A stretch of DNA of 12,176 nucleotides from Stramenopiles sp. TOSAG23-3 (lineage: Eukaryota; Sar), in NCBI GenBank assembly GCA_900128585.1, contig LT642703.1:1-12176 (forward strand), written 5' to 3'. The notes beneath the pieces were generated by a model, which was given only the letters and a program-made list of their open reading frames with translations, was not told the origin of the DNA and ran no database searches. The translations under genes were made by a program, and so were the position numbers. Shown here piece after piece: positions 5,363 through 12,176 of the stretch (its first letter is position 1; every line of letters begins with the position of its first letter).

Positions 5363-7705
5363 CTAGACCGGGAAAATTTTATTGTGCGCTGTTGGAGTAG
5401 GGGCTATCCGTACCTCAGTATGATCGCTGTTTGACTTGATTTCGGTGTCGTTTTTCTTGGATAGCTGGCGCATCATTGTCGATTTTACACTTTTGTTTTT
5501 GACCGATCCTATGTTTAGTTTCTGTTTGTCTTTGCTCCCCCATGTAAACCGGGGCAGGCTTTTTGACCTAAGTTTCTTGGTAGAAGACCCAACTCTGATC
5601 TGTTCTACCATATTCACGCGGTTGGTGCTAGTCTGCTCTACGGAATCAAACACCCCCTCGTGCTGTTCTTTTATCACCTCAAAACCGGAACGAGACAAGA
5701 CAAGCATATCGCAATACGTCAATGCCTTTGCAGACGCAGATCTCGGCTGATTGTTGATCAACGCAGTCTCTCCAAAAAAATCGCCATCTTTGCGAATTGC
5801 CAGCTCTTTTCTCATCCCACCCTCGTCTTCATAAATGATTTGAATCCGTCCCCGAACAATGAAATACATTTCCTCGCCCGCGTTGCCCTGCTCGCACGCG
5901 TACTCCCCAGGCAATATGACGACTTGGTACAGCTGCTCAATGACAGATGCCAGCACTGCCTGGCTGCAGTTGCTAAAGAGCGGAACGCTGTTCACGACTT
6001 GCCGGTTTACTGCCAGGTTCAGCTTAACTTGTAAACTTGGGGGAAGTTCCGAGAGCACGTTCGATTCTTTGAACGAGTTGACATTGCACGAAAACAAATA
6101 TTCGTAAAATTCAAATATTTCTTCGCGCAAATCTTTCCCAACTTTGCGATGGCACAAGTACGCTCGAATTTCGTCCAATTTTCGCTTGCGTTCTTGCTGC
6201 ACCACGTCTAAATTGGACAATAGCGTGCTTGCGCTACCAATAATGACAGCGTACATTAACAGCCCCGTAACGATCGCAACGGTTGTAAAATATACTTCAG
6301 AGGGCGTCTCCGGCGAAATGTCCCACCCAATCCCTGAAGTCACAACGACCGCCCAGAAAAATGCATGCGCGTATTGGTCCGAGAAAGATCTAGACGACAG
6401 AATGCGCAACGGTGGAACCCAAGCAGTGTCGATCCCAGCGTTCACGTGAACCATTGCAACGTACCAGTAGCAGCACGCGATCATGTGCCATGTGCTCACC
6501 AAAATACCAACTAATTTCGTGAGTCGAATCAAGCTCGGGTCTATTTTTGCATACCGTTCTATTCTTGCTAATATTCTAGTCAACCGCATCATTCTCAAAA
6601 GCTTAAATATTCTGAAGAATTTCAAAATTTTGTTAATGCTTATAGCCTTTGCACCCATCTCTCCACCATCGCCATTGCCTGCAAAAACAAAAATTAGATC
6701 AAAAGGTATACTTGAAATGAAGTCGATGAAAAACCATGTTTTGAGGTAAGCGTTGCGTATTCTCTTCAGGTCGTCGATGAGCACGCCGTCAATTTTTACC
6801 GCCGTCCTGAAGTTTAAGAAAATGTCAATGATAAACACAATGTTGAACCCGATATCAACGAGGGTCTCCGTATTGGACGGGGAAGCATTATCGAAAGCGA
6901 TGCGAGCAGGAACAATTATGGTGTAGTAGACCACCAAAATCCCCACAAACATGTCCCAAAACATCCGAATCGAAGATTCTGGACTCAGCACAATCTTCCC
7001 ACCAGTCCCAAGAAAATTGCTTTTGTACATGTTTTGCAACGCTGAACTTATCACGCCAATCTTTGTGTACGTCTTGTCCGCCAAACGCCGCTCGGACAAG
7101 TCCGTGGATGCTGTCGACCTTCGTCGCTGCCTTTCAAACACCTGCGAGGATGGCATGATCGCCTGCTGTGATGGGTAGTTTAAGACTTCCGTCTTTTCGG
7201 GCGCCTCAAGCGTCCCGGGAAGGTCCGTGTTTGCCCCCTTGGCAACGTTGTTAGTAAGCTTGGCTCTCCACACTGCATTTTGAAAGCGTTTGATGACGCG
7301 CTTGGACTGTGAGGCGTGACTAATACCCCCTCCGGAATTTAGGAAGCGAGGCACCCCGCGTTGTTGCATGCTCACTTGCCTGCTCGAAAAATATCTGCCC
7401 CCAGAGGTACAAACCAGGTTGTCGTCCTCTTTAATATCAGTACAGCTGTCCAACTCTCCTCCAGAATCGGTAAATATTCGTGTTACGACCATATTCAATC
7501 GTTCCGCACACCGCCTTTTAAATTCCCCAAAATTCACGTTTCGACGACAACTCAAAGCTTTTGCGTTGCTGGGGTCTGCCCCCCCATGCTCACTAAATGG
7601 TATGACAGTCACGCGCAGCTCATTCGGAAAATTACCAGTCTTGTTTTGTCCCCCGCGGCCCTTCAATGCAGTGTGTGCAGAAATGTTGCGAACATGAAGC
7701 GCCAT
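5363..7705 (-). CDS. Cyclic-nucleotide-gated-type cation channel with N-terminal beta-grasp-like domain
   Basis: 780 residues from ATG (A at -3, G at +4) to TAG. Residues 29-106 look like a beta-grasp domain of doublecortin or KHA type (R-I-F-T-D-S-G-G-E, then I-K-E-D-D-N-L-V-C and G-G-R-Y-F). The channel core follows: S1 about 248-270, S2 283-300, S3 323-343, and S4 358-384 with Lys/Arg at every third position from K359 to R377. S5 is 394-417, the pore loop 445-466, and S6 471-497 ends in I-G-S-A-S-T-L-L-S-N-L-D, as in CNG channels. A C-linker (498-575) leads into a cyclic-nucleotide-binding domain (576-690), whose phosphate cassette keeps G645-E646 and R655, so cAMP or cGMP binding is plausible. 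The filter reads T-S-G-I-G-W-D rather than GYG or the animal CNG sequence, so ion selectivity is open. The tail (700-780) is basic and Ser-rich. It is a membrane channel, presumably tetrameric. Confidence 0.92.
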   Translation of the reverse strand: MALHVRNISAHTALKGRGGQNKTGNFPNELRVTVIPFSEHGGADPSNAKALSCRRNVNFGEFKRRCAERLNMVVTRIFTDSGGELDSCTDIKEDDNLVCTSGGRYFSSRQVSMQQRGVPRFLNSGGGISHASQSKRVIKRFQNAVWRAKLTNNVAKGANTDLPGTLEAPEKTEVLNYPSQQAIMPSSQVFERQRRRSTASTDLSERRLADKTYTKIGVISSALQNMYKSNFLGTGGKIVLSPESSIRMFWDMFVGILVVYYTIIVPARIAFDNASPSNTETLVDIGFNIVFIIDIFLNFRTAVKIDGVLIDDLKRIRNAYLKTWFFIDFISSIPFDLIFVFAGNGDGGEMGAKAISINKILKFFRIFKLLRMMRLTRILARIERYAKIDPSLIRLTKLVGILVSTWHMIACCYWYVAMVHVNAGIDTAWVPPLRILSSRSFSDQYAHAFFWAVVVTSGIGWDISPETPSEVYFTTVAIVTGLLMYAVIIGSASTLLSNLDVVQQERKRKLDEIRAYLCHRKVGKDLREEIFEFYEYLFSCNVNSFKESNVLSELPPSLQVKLNLAVNRQVVNSVPLFSNCSQAVLASVIEQLYQVVILPGEYACEQGNAGEEMYFIVRGRIQIIYEDEGGMRKELAIRKDGDFFGETALINNQPRSASAKALTYCDMLVLSRSGFEVIKEQHEGVFDSVEQTSTNRVNMVEQIRVGSSTKKLRSKSLPRFTWGSKDKQKLNIGSVKNKSVKSTMMRQLSKKNDTEIKSNSDHTEVRIAPTPTAHNKIFPV

Positions 7706-7862
7706 GTTAATTTAACTCTTCATCAAAGAACCGCTAAAGTGTTTTACCGATTGCTCTGTTCAAAAATTTTATTAACCCAGGACAAAGTTGTTGCGGTTGG
7801 GGTGTGGTGGGGATATGGTGCGATAGAAAAGAAGAAGAATACCGAGTAGGAGCTGGAATGGA

Positions 7863-7909
7863 CGAGGATGATGATGGTGTGATGATGATGAAAAAGAAGA
7901 AAGAAGAAG
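7863..7909. repeat. GAT and GAA triplet repeats upstream of the channel
   Basis: GAT units at about 7867-7875 and 7881-7889 are followed by a GAA-rich purine stretch up to 7910. Read on the channel's strand this is a CTT/CAT-rich tract about 160-205 bases upstream of its ATG. It is probably a microsatellite. Confidence 0.55.
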
Positions 7910-8114
7910 GATCAATATAATTATTATGTAATTTATTATATTAACACAGCAAGGAGGTTATGGGTTCAACCCCACGCGCCCTGATAACTCCTGTTATTAT
8001 TTAGGATTTATAATTGCGCTTTTTATTTAGACGTCTTCTTATTGACAATAACATAGAATCAGCACTAAAATCCCTCCCGCAGCAATCTTTGAGCTCGACT
8101 GCTAGTCTTAGTAG

Positions 8115-8132
8115 TATTATATATATATAATA
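8115..8132. repeat. 18-base perfect AT palindrome
   Basis: TATTATATATATATAATA equals its own reverse complement. It is a TA-repeat core with matched TAT/ATA ends, so slippage is enough to explain it. Confidence 0.5.
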
Positions 8133-8142
8133 GAGATATTAT

Positions 8143-8155
8143 AGGGTAGTACCCT
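8143..8155. repeat. 13-base palindrome AGGGTA-G-TACCCT
   Basis: Six-base arms AGGGTA and TACCCT flank a single G. Unlike the neighbouring AT palindrome it contains GC pairs, so it is less trivial. It sits ten bases before the first 27-base direct repeat. Confidence 0.45.
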
Positions 8156-8164
8156 GCGGTATTC

Positions 8165-8191
8165 AGCTGTGATGGAACACATCCGATGTGA
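8165..8191 (+). repeat. 27-base direct repeat, copy 1, with internal hairpin
   Basis: It matches 8236-8262 at 26 of 27 bases, with a G/A difference at the seventh position. Inside, CACAT-CCG-ATGTG (8178-8190) is a perfect 5-bp inverted repeat with a 3-base loop. The copies start 71 bases apart and the sequence between them is unrelated, so this is not a simple tandem duplication. Confidence 0.8.
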
Positions 8192-8221
8192 AGAAGTAAT
8201 CCGGATTAAAAATATATAGCT

Positions 8222-8241
8222 AGCTGTGAGCTGTGAGCTGT
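8222..8241 (+). repeat. Tandem heptamer AGCTGTG
   Basis: AGCTGTG occurs at 8222-8228 and 8229-8235. A third, partial AGCTGT at 8236-8241 forms the beginning of the second 27-base repeat. This suggests slippage at the edge of that repeat. Confidence 0.65.
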
Positions 8242-8262
8242 AATGGAACACATCCGATGTGA
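8236..8262 (+). repeat. 27-base direct repeat, copy 2, with internal hairpin
   Basis: It has the same sequence as 8165-8191 except one base, and keeps the CACAT-CCG-ATGTG hairpin at 8249-8261. A truncated third copy, GATGGAACAC at 8288-8297, has lost the hairpin half. Confidence 0.8.
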
Positions 8263-8274
8263 TGATCATGCTGC

Positions 8275-8288
8275 ACTGACGACTGACG
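8275..8288 (+). repeat. Tandem heptamer ACTGACG x2
   Basis: Two perfect copies of ACTGACG directly precede the truncated third copy of the 27-base repeat. It is another seven-base duplication in the same cluster. Confidence 0.6.
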
Positions 8289-8412
8289 ATGGAACACTTC
8301 TATAGTTTATGGAGTTCTCGTTGGTAGGGAGGGATTGTTGTGCCCTATTTTAAAATCGATCTCAGCGCCATAAAAAAAATAATGGTATAGGTATGTGTAT
8401 TCATTCACTCTA

Positions 8413-8422
8413 TTTATTTATT
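8413..8422 (-). terminator. Overlapping poly(A) signals for the coiled-coil gene
   Basis: The - strand reads AATAAATAAA here, two overlapping AATAAA motifs, beginning 29 bases beyond the TAG of the coiled-coil gene. Confidence 0.55.
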
Positions 8423-8450
8423 AGCGTATATATACAAGGTTCTACGGCAG

Positions 8451-11400
8451 CTAGTTCAAAACTTCTGGCAAAGACATGAACATGTGCGTGTCCGCGTACT
8501 TTTGTTTCTTTTGTTTCTTCTTCTCAGCACTTTTCCTCTTCGGAGACCCCAGTATCAACCGATCGGGAGATTTTCGTTGAAGCTCTTTCAACAGGAGCTC
8601 GTTTTCACTAGATAAGTCCACGACTTTGTTTTTCCAGTGTTTTAGGTCACCAACTTCGGACCAAAATTTCTTCATGCGAGAATCAAACTCCCCTTCGCCG
8701 ACGTACTGGTTAACTACAGTCTTCATGTTCGTCAATTCGTTTGATAGGCGTTCGTGTACAGCTACGATAAGTTGGTTGGAATTCCGCAGTGAAAGTTCTG
8801 TCTGTTGGACAAACAGGTCCAGCTCGCGCCCGCCCTGCAGCACAACGTGCTGCGACTGCAACGGACCCGGGTACGGTGTGAAATACCCGCCGGAGCTTGA
8901 CATATTCCCGCGCGACTGAACTGGGTTGCCGGGAGTAGGAGACGGTCCCACCCCCCCGTAACTCTTATTCATACCCACGTTTGATGCGGCGGGGGAATTG
9001 GGAGCAGTATTGAACGATTGGGAAGTGTAAATGCTCCGGGCATCGTTGAAGCTCATATCGTTGGGCCCATCAGGGCCTTGCTCGTCGACAGATGCAAGCT
9101 TTTGTGCGGCTTGGACTTGCTGTAACGTCAGCGCGCGATTTACAACGGGGTCCGGCGATCCGACTTCGGGAAATTGGATGTTGTTCATTCGTCGCAATGT
9201 CTCTTCTTTTGCATAAGTCGCCATTTTTCGCTCTGCTAATTGCTGTTTTTGTATGCTGTTCTTAAGGCGGTCTTGGACCTCACTGAGTTCTTTCTCGTAG
9301 TTGCGCCTCATCTTTTCGTGTTCATGCGTCAGTTTGTGGGTGAACGCTAGAAACTTTTCATGCTCTTTTTCCGCATCCATTTTTACCAAAGCTAGCTCTT
9401 CCCTTACATTGCTCCGGTCTTCTATGTTCAAATTTTGCAGCGTGCGCATCTCTCGCATGTGCTTGTACTCGTCCTTTGCCGTTTCGCGCTTATGCCATTC
9501 CTCAAGGTCGGCAATTTTCATGCCCATTTGTTGAGACTGTATTTGAAACTTTTGCATGTGGTATCTAGAGTTTTCATTGATGTCCGTCAAACTCTTGTGC
9601 ACCGCACTCACAACATGTTGCACTTCTTGCACATGGATTTCGTGCTGATTCTGCATCTTTTCGGCCATTTCCATGATCCGGTTGTGATGTTGGCTCAGGT
9701 GCTTTTCGTGCGTCTCTTGCACCTCTCCGCTGGCTTTCATGAGCGAGTCGATGTGTCCTTGCAGTTCCTGCTTCAGTACGCTTTGGTGGTCCTCCTGGGC
9801 ACTGTCCGACATTTTTTTCATATTCTGTAGCTGCACGTCGCACTTAAATTCAACATGAGCGAGTAACTTTTTATGGACTTCCTCGTGCAGTTGACTTGCT
9901 AGGCTCTCGAGGTCCAACTCCTTCATGATCCTGGTCTGCTCATCCACTAGTTTTTGGGCGTACGTTGCATCGGCATTGTCCGCTTCGGCAATGGCTTGGA
10001 ATGAATCTACTTTCAAGCTGTGGGCGGCCATCTTCGCGTGCATTTTCTCTATTTCTGCTGCGTGGCGATCCGTGGAGTCTTTGTGCATGCCATGCAGTTC
10101 CTGTATTACATCGTTCAGTTCGGTGATCTTGCCTACATGGGACTCGTCCCGTGCGGCCTGGAGTTCTTTTCTCATGATTATCATTTCTTCCTCATGCTGC
10201 TCCCGCATTTTTTCGAACATTAGCTGGGCTTGCGTTTCGTACGCCAGTTGTGTCGCATGGTGATGGTGGTTATCTATGTTTCCAATCACCATCTGTGTCT
10301 CTGTGACGGTCGCGGATGGTGGACCATCGCCCTCGTGTTTCTTTACGCTCGACATTTGAAACTCCGCCCCCCCCAGGTCGTTCTCTAGGGTTTTATTCGA
10401 GTCTTGGAGTCTCTTCAGCAGCATTGCCTGCTCTTCCCTCAACTTTTCGTTTACCTGCTCCAATTTTTGGCGCTGCTCTTCCATCTCTTCGACGTGCTTC
10501 AGCTTCACATTTTCAACAATCCCCTCAAATTTTTGTGTACAACTACGAATTGCGCTCTCGGTTTCGTCTACTATCATGTGCTGCAGCTCCAACATTTTTT
10601 CTCTGAAACTTTCCTGGGTGTGCAATAGTGCGTTTTGCGTTCTTCGAATATCTTCCGTCTCCGTTTGTAACTCAAAGCGCAGGTTTCTCTCTCCTTCAAT
10701 TTCGGCTTGCAGGGCTTCGACCTCCAGCGAGGTTGGCCCCGGTGTTCGCGGGCCTCGAGATCGGCTTCTTATGCTACCTCTACTCAGCGCACTGCCTCTA
10801 GATTTTGATACGCTCGGCATTCTCACAACGACTTCAACGGATTGTGCAGAGCCTGGTGTTCTGACCATGGACACGGACTGGGGGGTAGTACGGTGCGACG
10901 GTGGCCCGCCTTGGGTGGCGCCCATGTTGGCAATCTGCGCAACGGCCTGTACATTTTCTGAAGCAGCAGCAAGCGCCTGTGAAATTTGGTCGTGGCTTGT
11001 TTCCAAACCCTCCATTTCTTCGTCGACAATGTCCAGTTCTCGTTGAAGGGACTTTGACTTTGCTTTGTCCCCGGCCTGCTGAGCAAGTCTCATTTCCATT
11101 ATTTTCATTTTTCGCTCGTTCTTCTTCTCTTTCAATACCGCGCTCGCTTCGTCAAACGTTACCTTTATTTCCCTCTCGTTTTGTTGCAATTCTTCTAGCT
11201 GAATTAGAATAGGGTCGATCTCTGGTTCGGGCTCAACGACGGGCATCGCATCCAGCTCCTCCTGCTGTTCTTCGTTGATTCTATGCTGTTCGAACAGCTC
11301 CTCCTGAAGTTTTTCCGCCTTTTTCAAAGCCGCGAGCGCCATGCCTGCGCTGCTGTTGCCCTTTTCCATTCCCGACATAAGGGTGTCGACTTTCTTCTCG

Positions 11401-12176
11401 ATTTTGGACAATCGCTCGACGTCTTTCTTTACATCCGTGAGAACGCCCTTGGATTGGTGAAGCTGTTTCCCCATTTTCTTTATTTTATTATCTACGCTGC
11501 TAATCTCTTTCGTTTTCTTTTGGAATTTCCTGAGCATTTCTTGCTTGAGCTTGTCTGTGTTTCCTTGGACATCCTTCGTATCCTGGCGAGCTTGCTGGGC
11601 TTGGATATTTAAACGGTCGTAAAACGATCGTTCCACATCCTGGATCTTTAAATCTATTTTTCGACCGCCGGCCTTGGACTGGTCCTCTAAAACCCGGACC
11701 CGGTTGCTTATTTTGGTGTTGGCGTCCTTTTGTTTTTCTACAACGGTGGCGATCTGCTTTTTCAGCCCTTGAAAGTGCTCCTCTTCTGTTTCGGCGACGT
11801 TAGAAAGTTGGGTCGAGTTGGAATCTACCCGTCGGGTCAATTTATCAAAAACGCCTTCTACGGCAGTTAAATCTCGCCGAAGTTGAATTTCGGTTTCGCG
11901 CACATCCTCAAAATCCTTGGAAAACTCTTGGACCGTTACCGCCACACTCGCGGCTTGTTTTTCGCAAGCCGTCATCCTCTTTGTAGTCCCTCTCACAAAG
12001 CCTTCGACTTCTTTGAGCTTTGCTTTCAGCGCCGAGACCACGACATTAGCGTCTGCGCAAATCCGTTCGCACTGCTTTACCTTCAACGTGATATCTTTCA
12101 TATCGTTGGCGTACTTGTCTTGGACATCTTGCACAAACTTTTTCTTCTCCTTTTTACAATCTTCTACAAACCCCTG
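8451..12176 (-). CDS. Giant coiled-coil protein, C-terminal 1241 residues (5' partial)
   Basis: The frame is open from the right window edge to TAG. The first start-like codon inside the window is GTG at 12134, with 14 open codons before it, so the start lies to the right. Numbering from the edge, residues 1-423 form a long charged coiled coil with an acidic, Pro-rich break (E-P-E-P-E-I-D-P) at 315-322. Residues 424-484 are a Ser/Arg/Pro linker with repeated T-P and R-S-R. Residues 484-999 form a second coil, broken near 600-640 by a short linker with H-H-H-H at 637-640, and rich in His and Met. Residues 1000-1115 are a low-complexity Ser/Pro/Gly stretch, 1117-1204 a short coil, then a basic tail with S-P-K-R and Lys clusters. 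The T-P and S-P sites suit proline-directed kinases. I see no motor, enzyme or membrane domain. A centrosomal, basal-body or cytoskeletal scaffold is a guess, and the family is not recognised. Confidence 0.85.
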   Translation of the reverse strand, partial: QGFVEDCKKEKKKFVQDVQDKYANDMKDITLKVKQCERICADANVVVSALKAKLKEVEGFVRGTTKRMTACEKQAASVAVTVQEFSKDFEDVRETEIQLRRDLTAVEGVFDKLTRRVDSNSTQLSNVAETEEEHFQGLKKQIATVVEKQKDANTKISNRVRVLEDQSKAGGRKIDLKIQDVERSFYDRLNIQAQQARQDTKDVQGNTDKLKQEMLRKFQKKTKEISSVDNKIKKMGKQLHQSKGVLTDVKKDVERLSKIEKKVDTLMSGMEKGNSSAGMALAALKKAEKLQEELFEQHRINEEQQEELDAMPVVEPEPEIDPILIQLEELQQNEREIKVTFDEASAVLKEKKNERKMKIMEMRLAQQAGDKAKSKSLQRELDIVDEEMEGLETSHDQISQALAAASENVQAVAQIANMGATQGGPPSHRTTPQSVSMVRTPGSAQSVEVVVRMPSVSKSRGSALSRGSIRSRSRGPRTPGPTSLEVEALQAEIEGERNLRFELQTETEDIRRTQNALLHTQESFREKMLELQHMIVDETESAIRSCTQKFEGIVENVKLKHVEEMEEQRQKLEQVNEKLREEQAMLLKRLQDSNKTLENDLGGAEFQMSSVKKHEGDGPPSATVTETQMVIGNIDNHHHHATQLAYETQAQLMFEKMREQHEEEMIIMRKELQAARDESHVGKITELNDVIQELHGMHKDSTDRHAAEIEKMHAKMAAHSLKVDSFQAIAEADNADATYAQKLVDEQTRIMKELDLESLASQLHEEVHKKLLAHVEFKCDVQLQNMKKMSDSAQEDHQSVLKQELQGHIDSLMKASGEVQETHEKHLSQHHNRIMEMAEKMQNQHEIHVQEVQHVVSAVHKSLTDINENSRYHMQKFQIQSQQMGMKIADLEEWHKRETAKDEYKHMREMRTLQNLNIEDRSNVREELALVKMDAEKEHEKFLAFTHKLTHEHEKMRRNYEKELSEVQDRLKNSIQKQQLAERKMATYAKEETLRRMNNIQFPEVGSPDPVVNRALTLQQVQAAQKLASVDEQGPDGPNDMSFNDARSIYTSQSFNTAPNSPAASNVGMNKSYGGVGPSPTPGNPVQSRGNMSSSGGYFTPYPGPLQSQHVVLQGGRELDLFVQQTELSLRNSNQLIVAVHERLSNELTNMKTVVNQYVGEGEFDSRMKKFWSEVGDLKHWKNKVVDLSSENELLLKELQRKSPDRLILGSPKRKSAEKKKQKKQKYADTHMFMSLPEVLN

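Larger units (their letters stand above)
7706..8450. other. Repeat-rich intergenic spacer between channel and coiled-coil genes
   Basis: 745 bases between two - strand genes. The 7706-7910 end is the channel's likely promoter and leader and is purine-rich on the + strand. The middle is AT-rich, with an isolated GC-richer patch near 7958-7985. The 8110-8300 part is packed with short palindromes and direct repeats. The last 40 bases carry the coiled-coil gene's poly(A) signal. No convincing coding frame is present. Confidence 0.6.

Noticed and set aside
7361-7849. 162-codon + strand frame over the channel's 5' end.
   Set aside because: It is antisense to the N-terminal domain of the channel and its continuation into the spacer is low complexity.
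7951-7985. tRNA-like B box (GGTTCAACCCC) near GCGCCC, suggesting a tRNA 3' half.
   Set aside because: The T stem does not close as 5 bp around a 7-base loop, no A box or acceptor partner is found upstream, and no anticodon arm can be folded. At most it is a degraded tRNA relic.
8165-8262. Two near-identical 27-base repeats with hairpins, reminiscent of a CRISPR array.
   Set aside because: There are only two full copies, the setting is eukaryotic, the interval contains tandem heptamers rather than a unique spacer, and no cas-like gene is present.
10261-10275. His-His-His-His stretch in the coiled-coil protein, suggesting an engineered tag.
   Set aside because: It is internal, only four residues long and lies within a naturally His-rich protein.
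12132-12134. GTG at 12134 as the start of the coiled-coil gene.
   Set aside because: The frame remains open for 14 more codons to the window edge and the codon is GTG, so the gene is 5' partial.

Overview
The window looks like nuclear DNA of a gene-dense, intron-poor unicellular eukaryote. The reasons are long uninterrupted reading frames separated by visibly AT-rich spacers, AATAAA or ATTAAA signals just past several stops, eukaryote-type proteins, and good ATG contexts (A at -3, often G at +4). All three stop codons terminate genes here (TAA, TGA, TAG), so the standard code applies. The exact group cannot be fixed from this window. A protist, perhaps from the stramenopile/SAR side, is a weak guess. 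There are no bacterial signatures, no CRISPR array, no recognisable transposon and no convincing RNA gene.

Layout, left to right: (1) the 3' end of a + strand gene with a possible armadillo-like repeat, cut by the window edge; (2) a - strand, type I membrane-anchored histidine acid phosphatase, convergent with gene 1; (3) an AT-rich divergent promoter region of about 530 bases; (4) a + strand, single-pass membrane protein with a MsrB-like (methionine-R-sulfoxide reductase) domain; (5) a 625-base spacer with a hairpin plus T-run and an 85-base pure purine (GAA-rich) tract; (6) a + strand Arc1p/AIMP1-like tRNA-binding cofactor; (7) a - strand cyclic-nucleotide-gated-type channel, convergent with gene 6; (8) a 745-base repeat-rich spacer holding two 27-base near-identical direct repeats, each with a small hairpin; (9) a - strand giant coiled-coil protein, open at its 5' end to the right window edge (at least 1241 residues).

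The genes do not form an obvious pathway or operon, and I found no multi-gene system. The interest lies in individual proteins. The phosphatase has Tyr where the family's catalytic His-Asp motif has Asp. The MsrB domain has lost all four zinc cysteines and the usual resolving Cys but keeps the catalytic Cys. The channel has an N-terminal beta-grasp-like domain and a GIG-W-D filter instead of GYG. The coiled-coil protein has an unusually His/Met-rich second half. The repeat cluster between the channel and the coiled-coil gene is the clearest unexplained non-coding structure.
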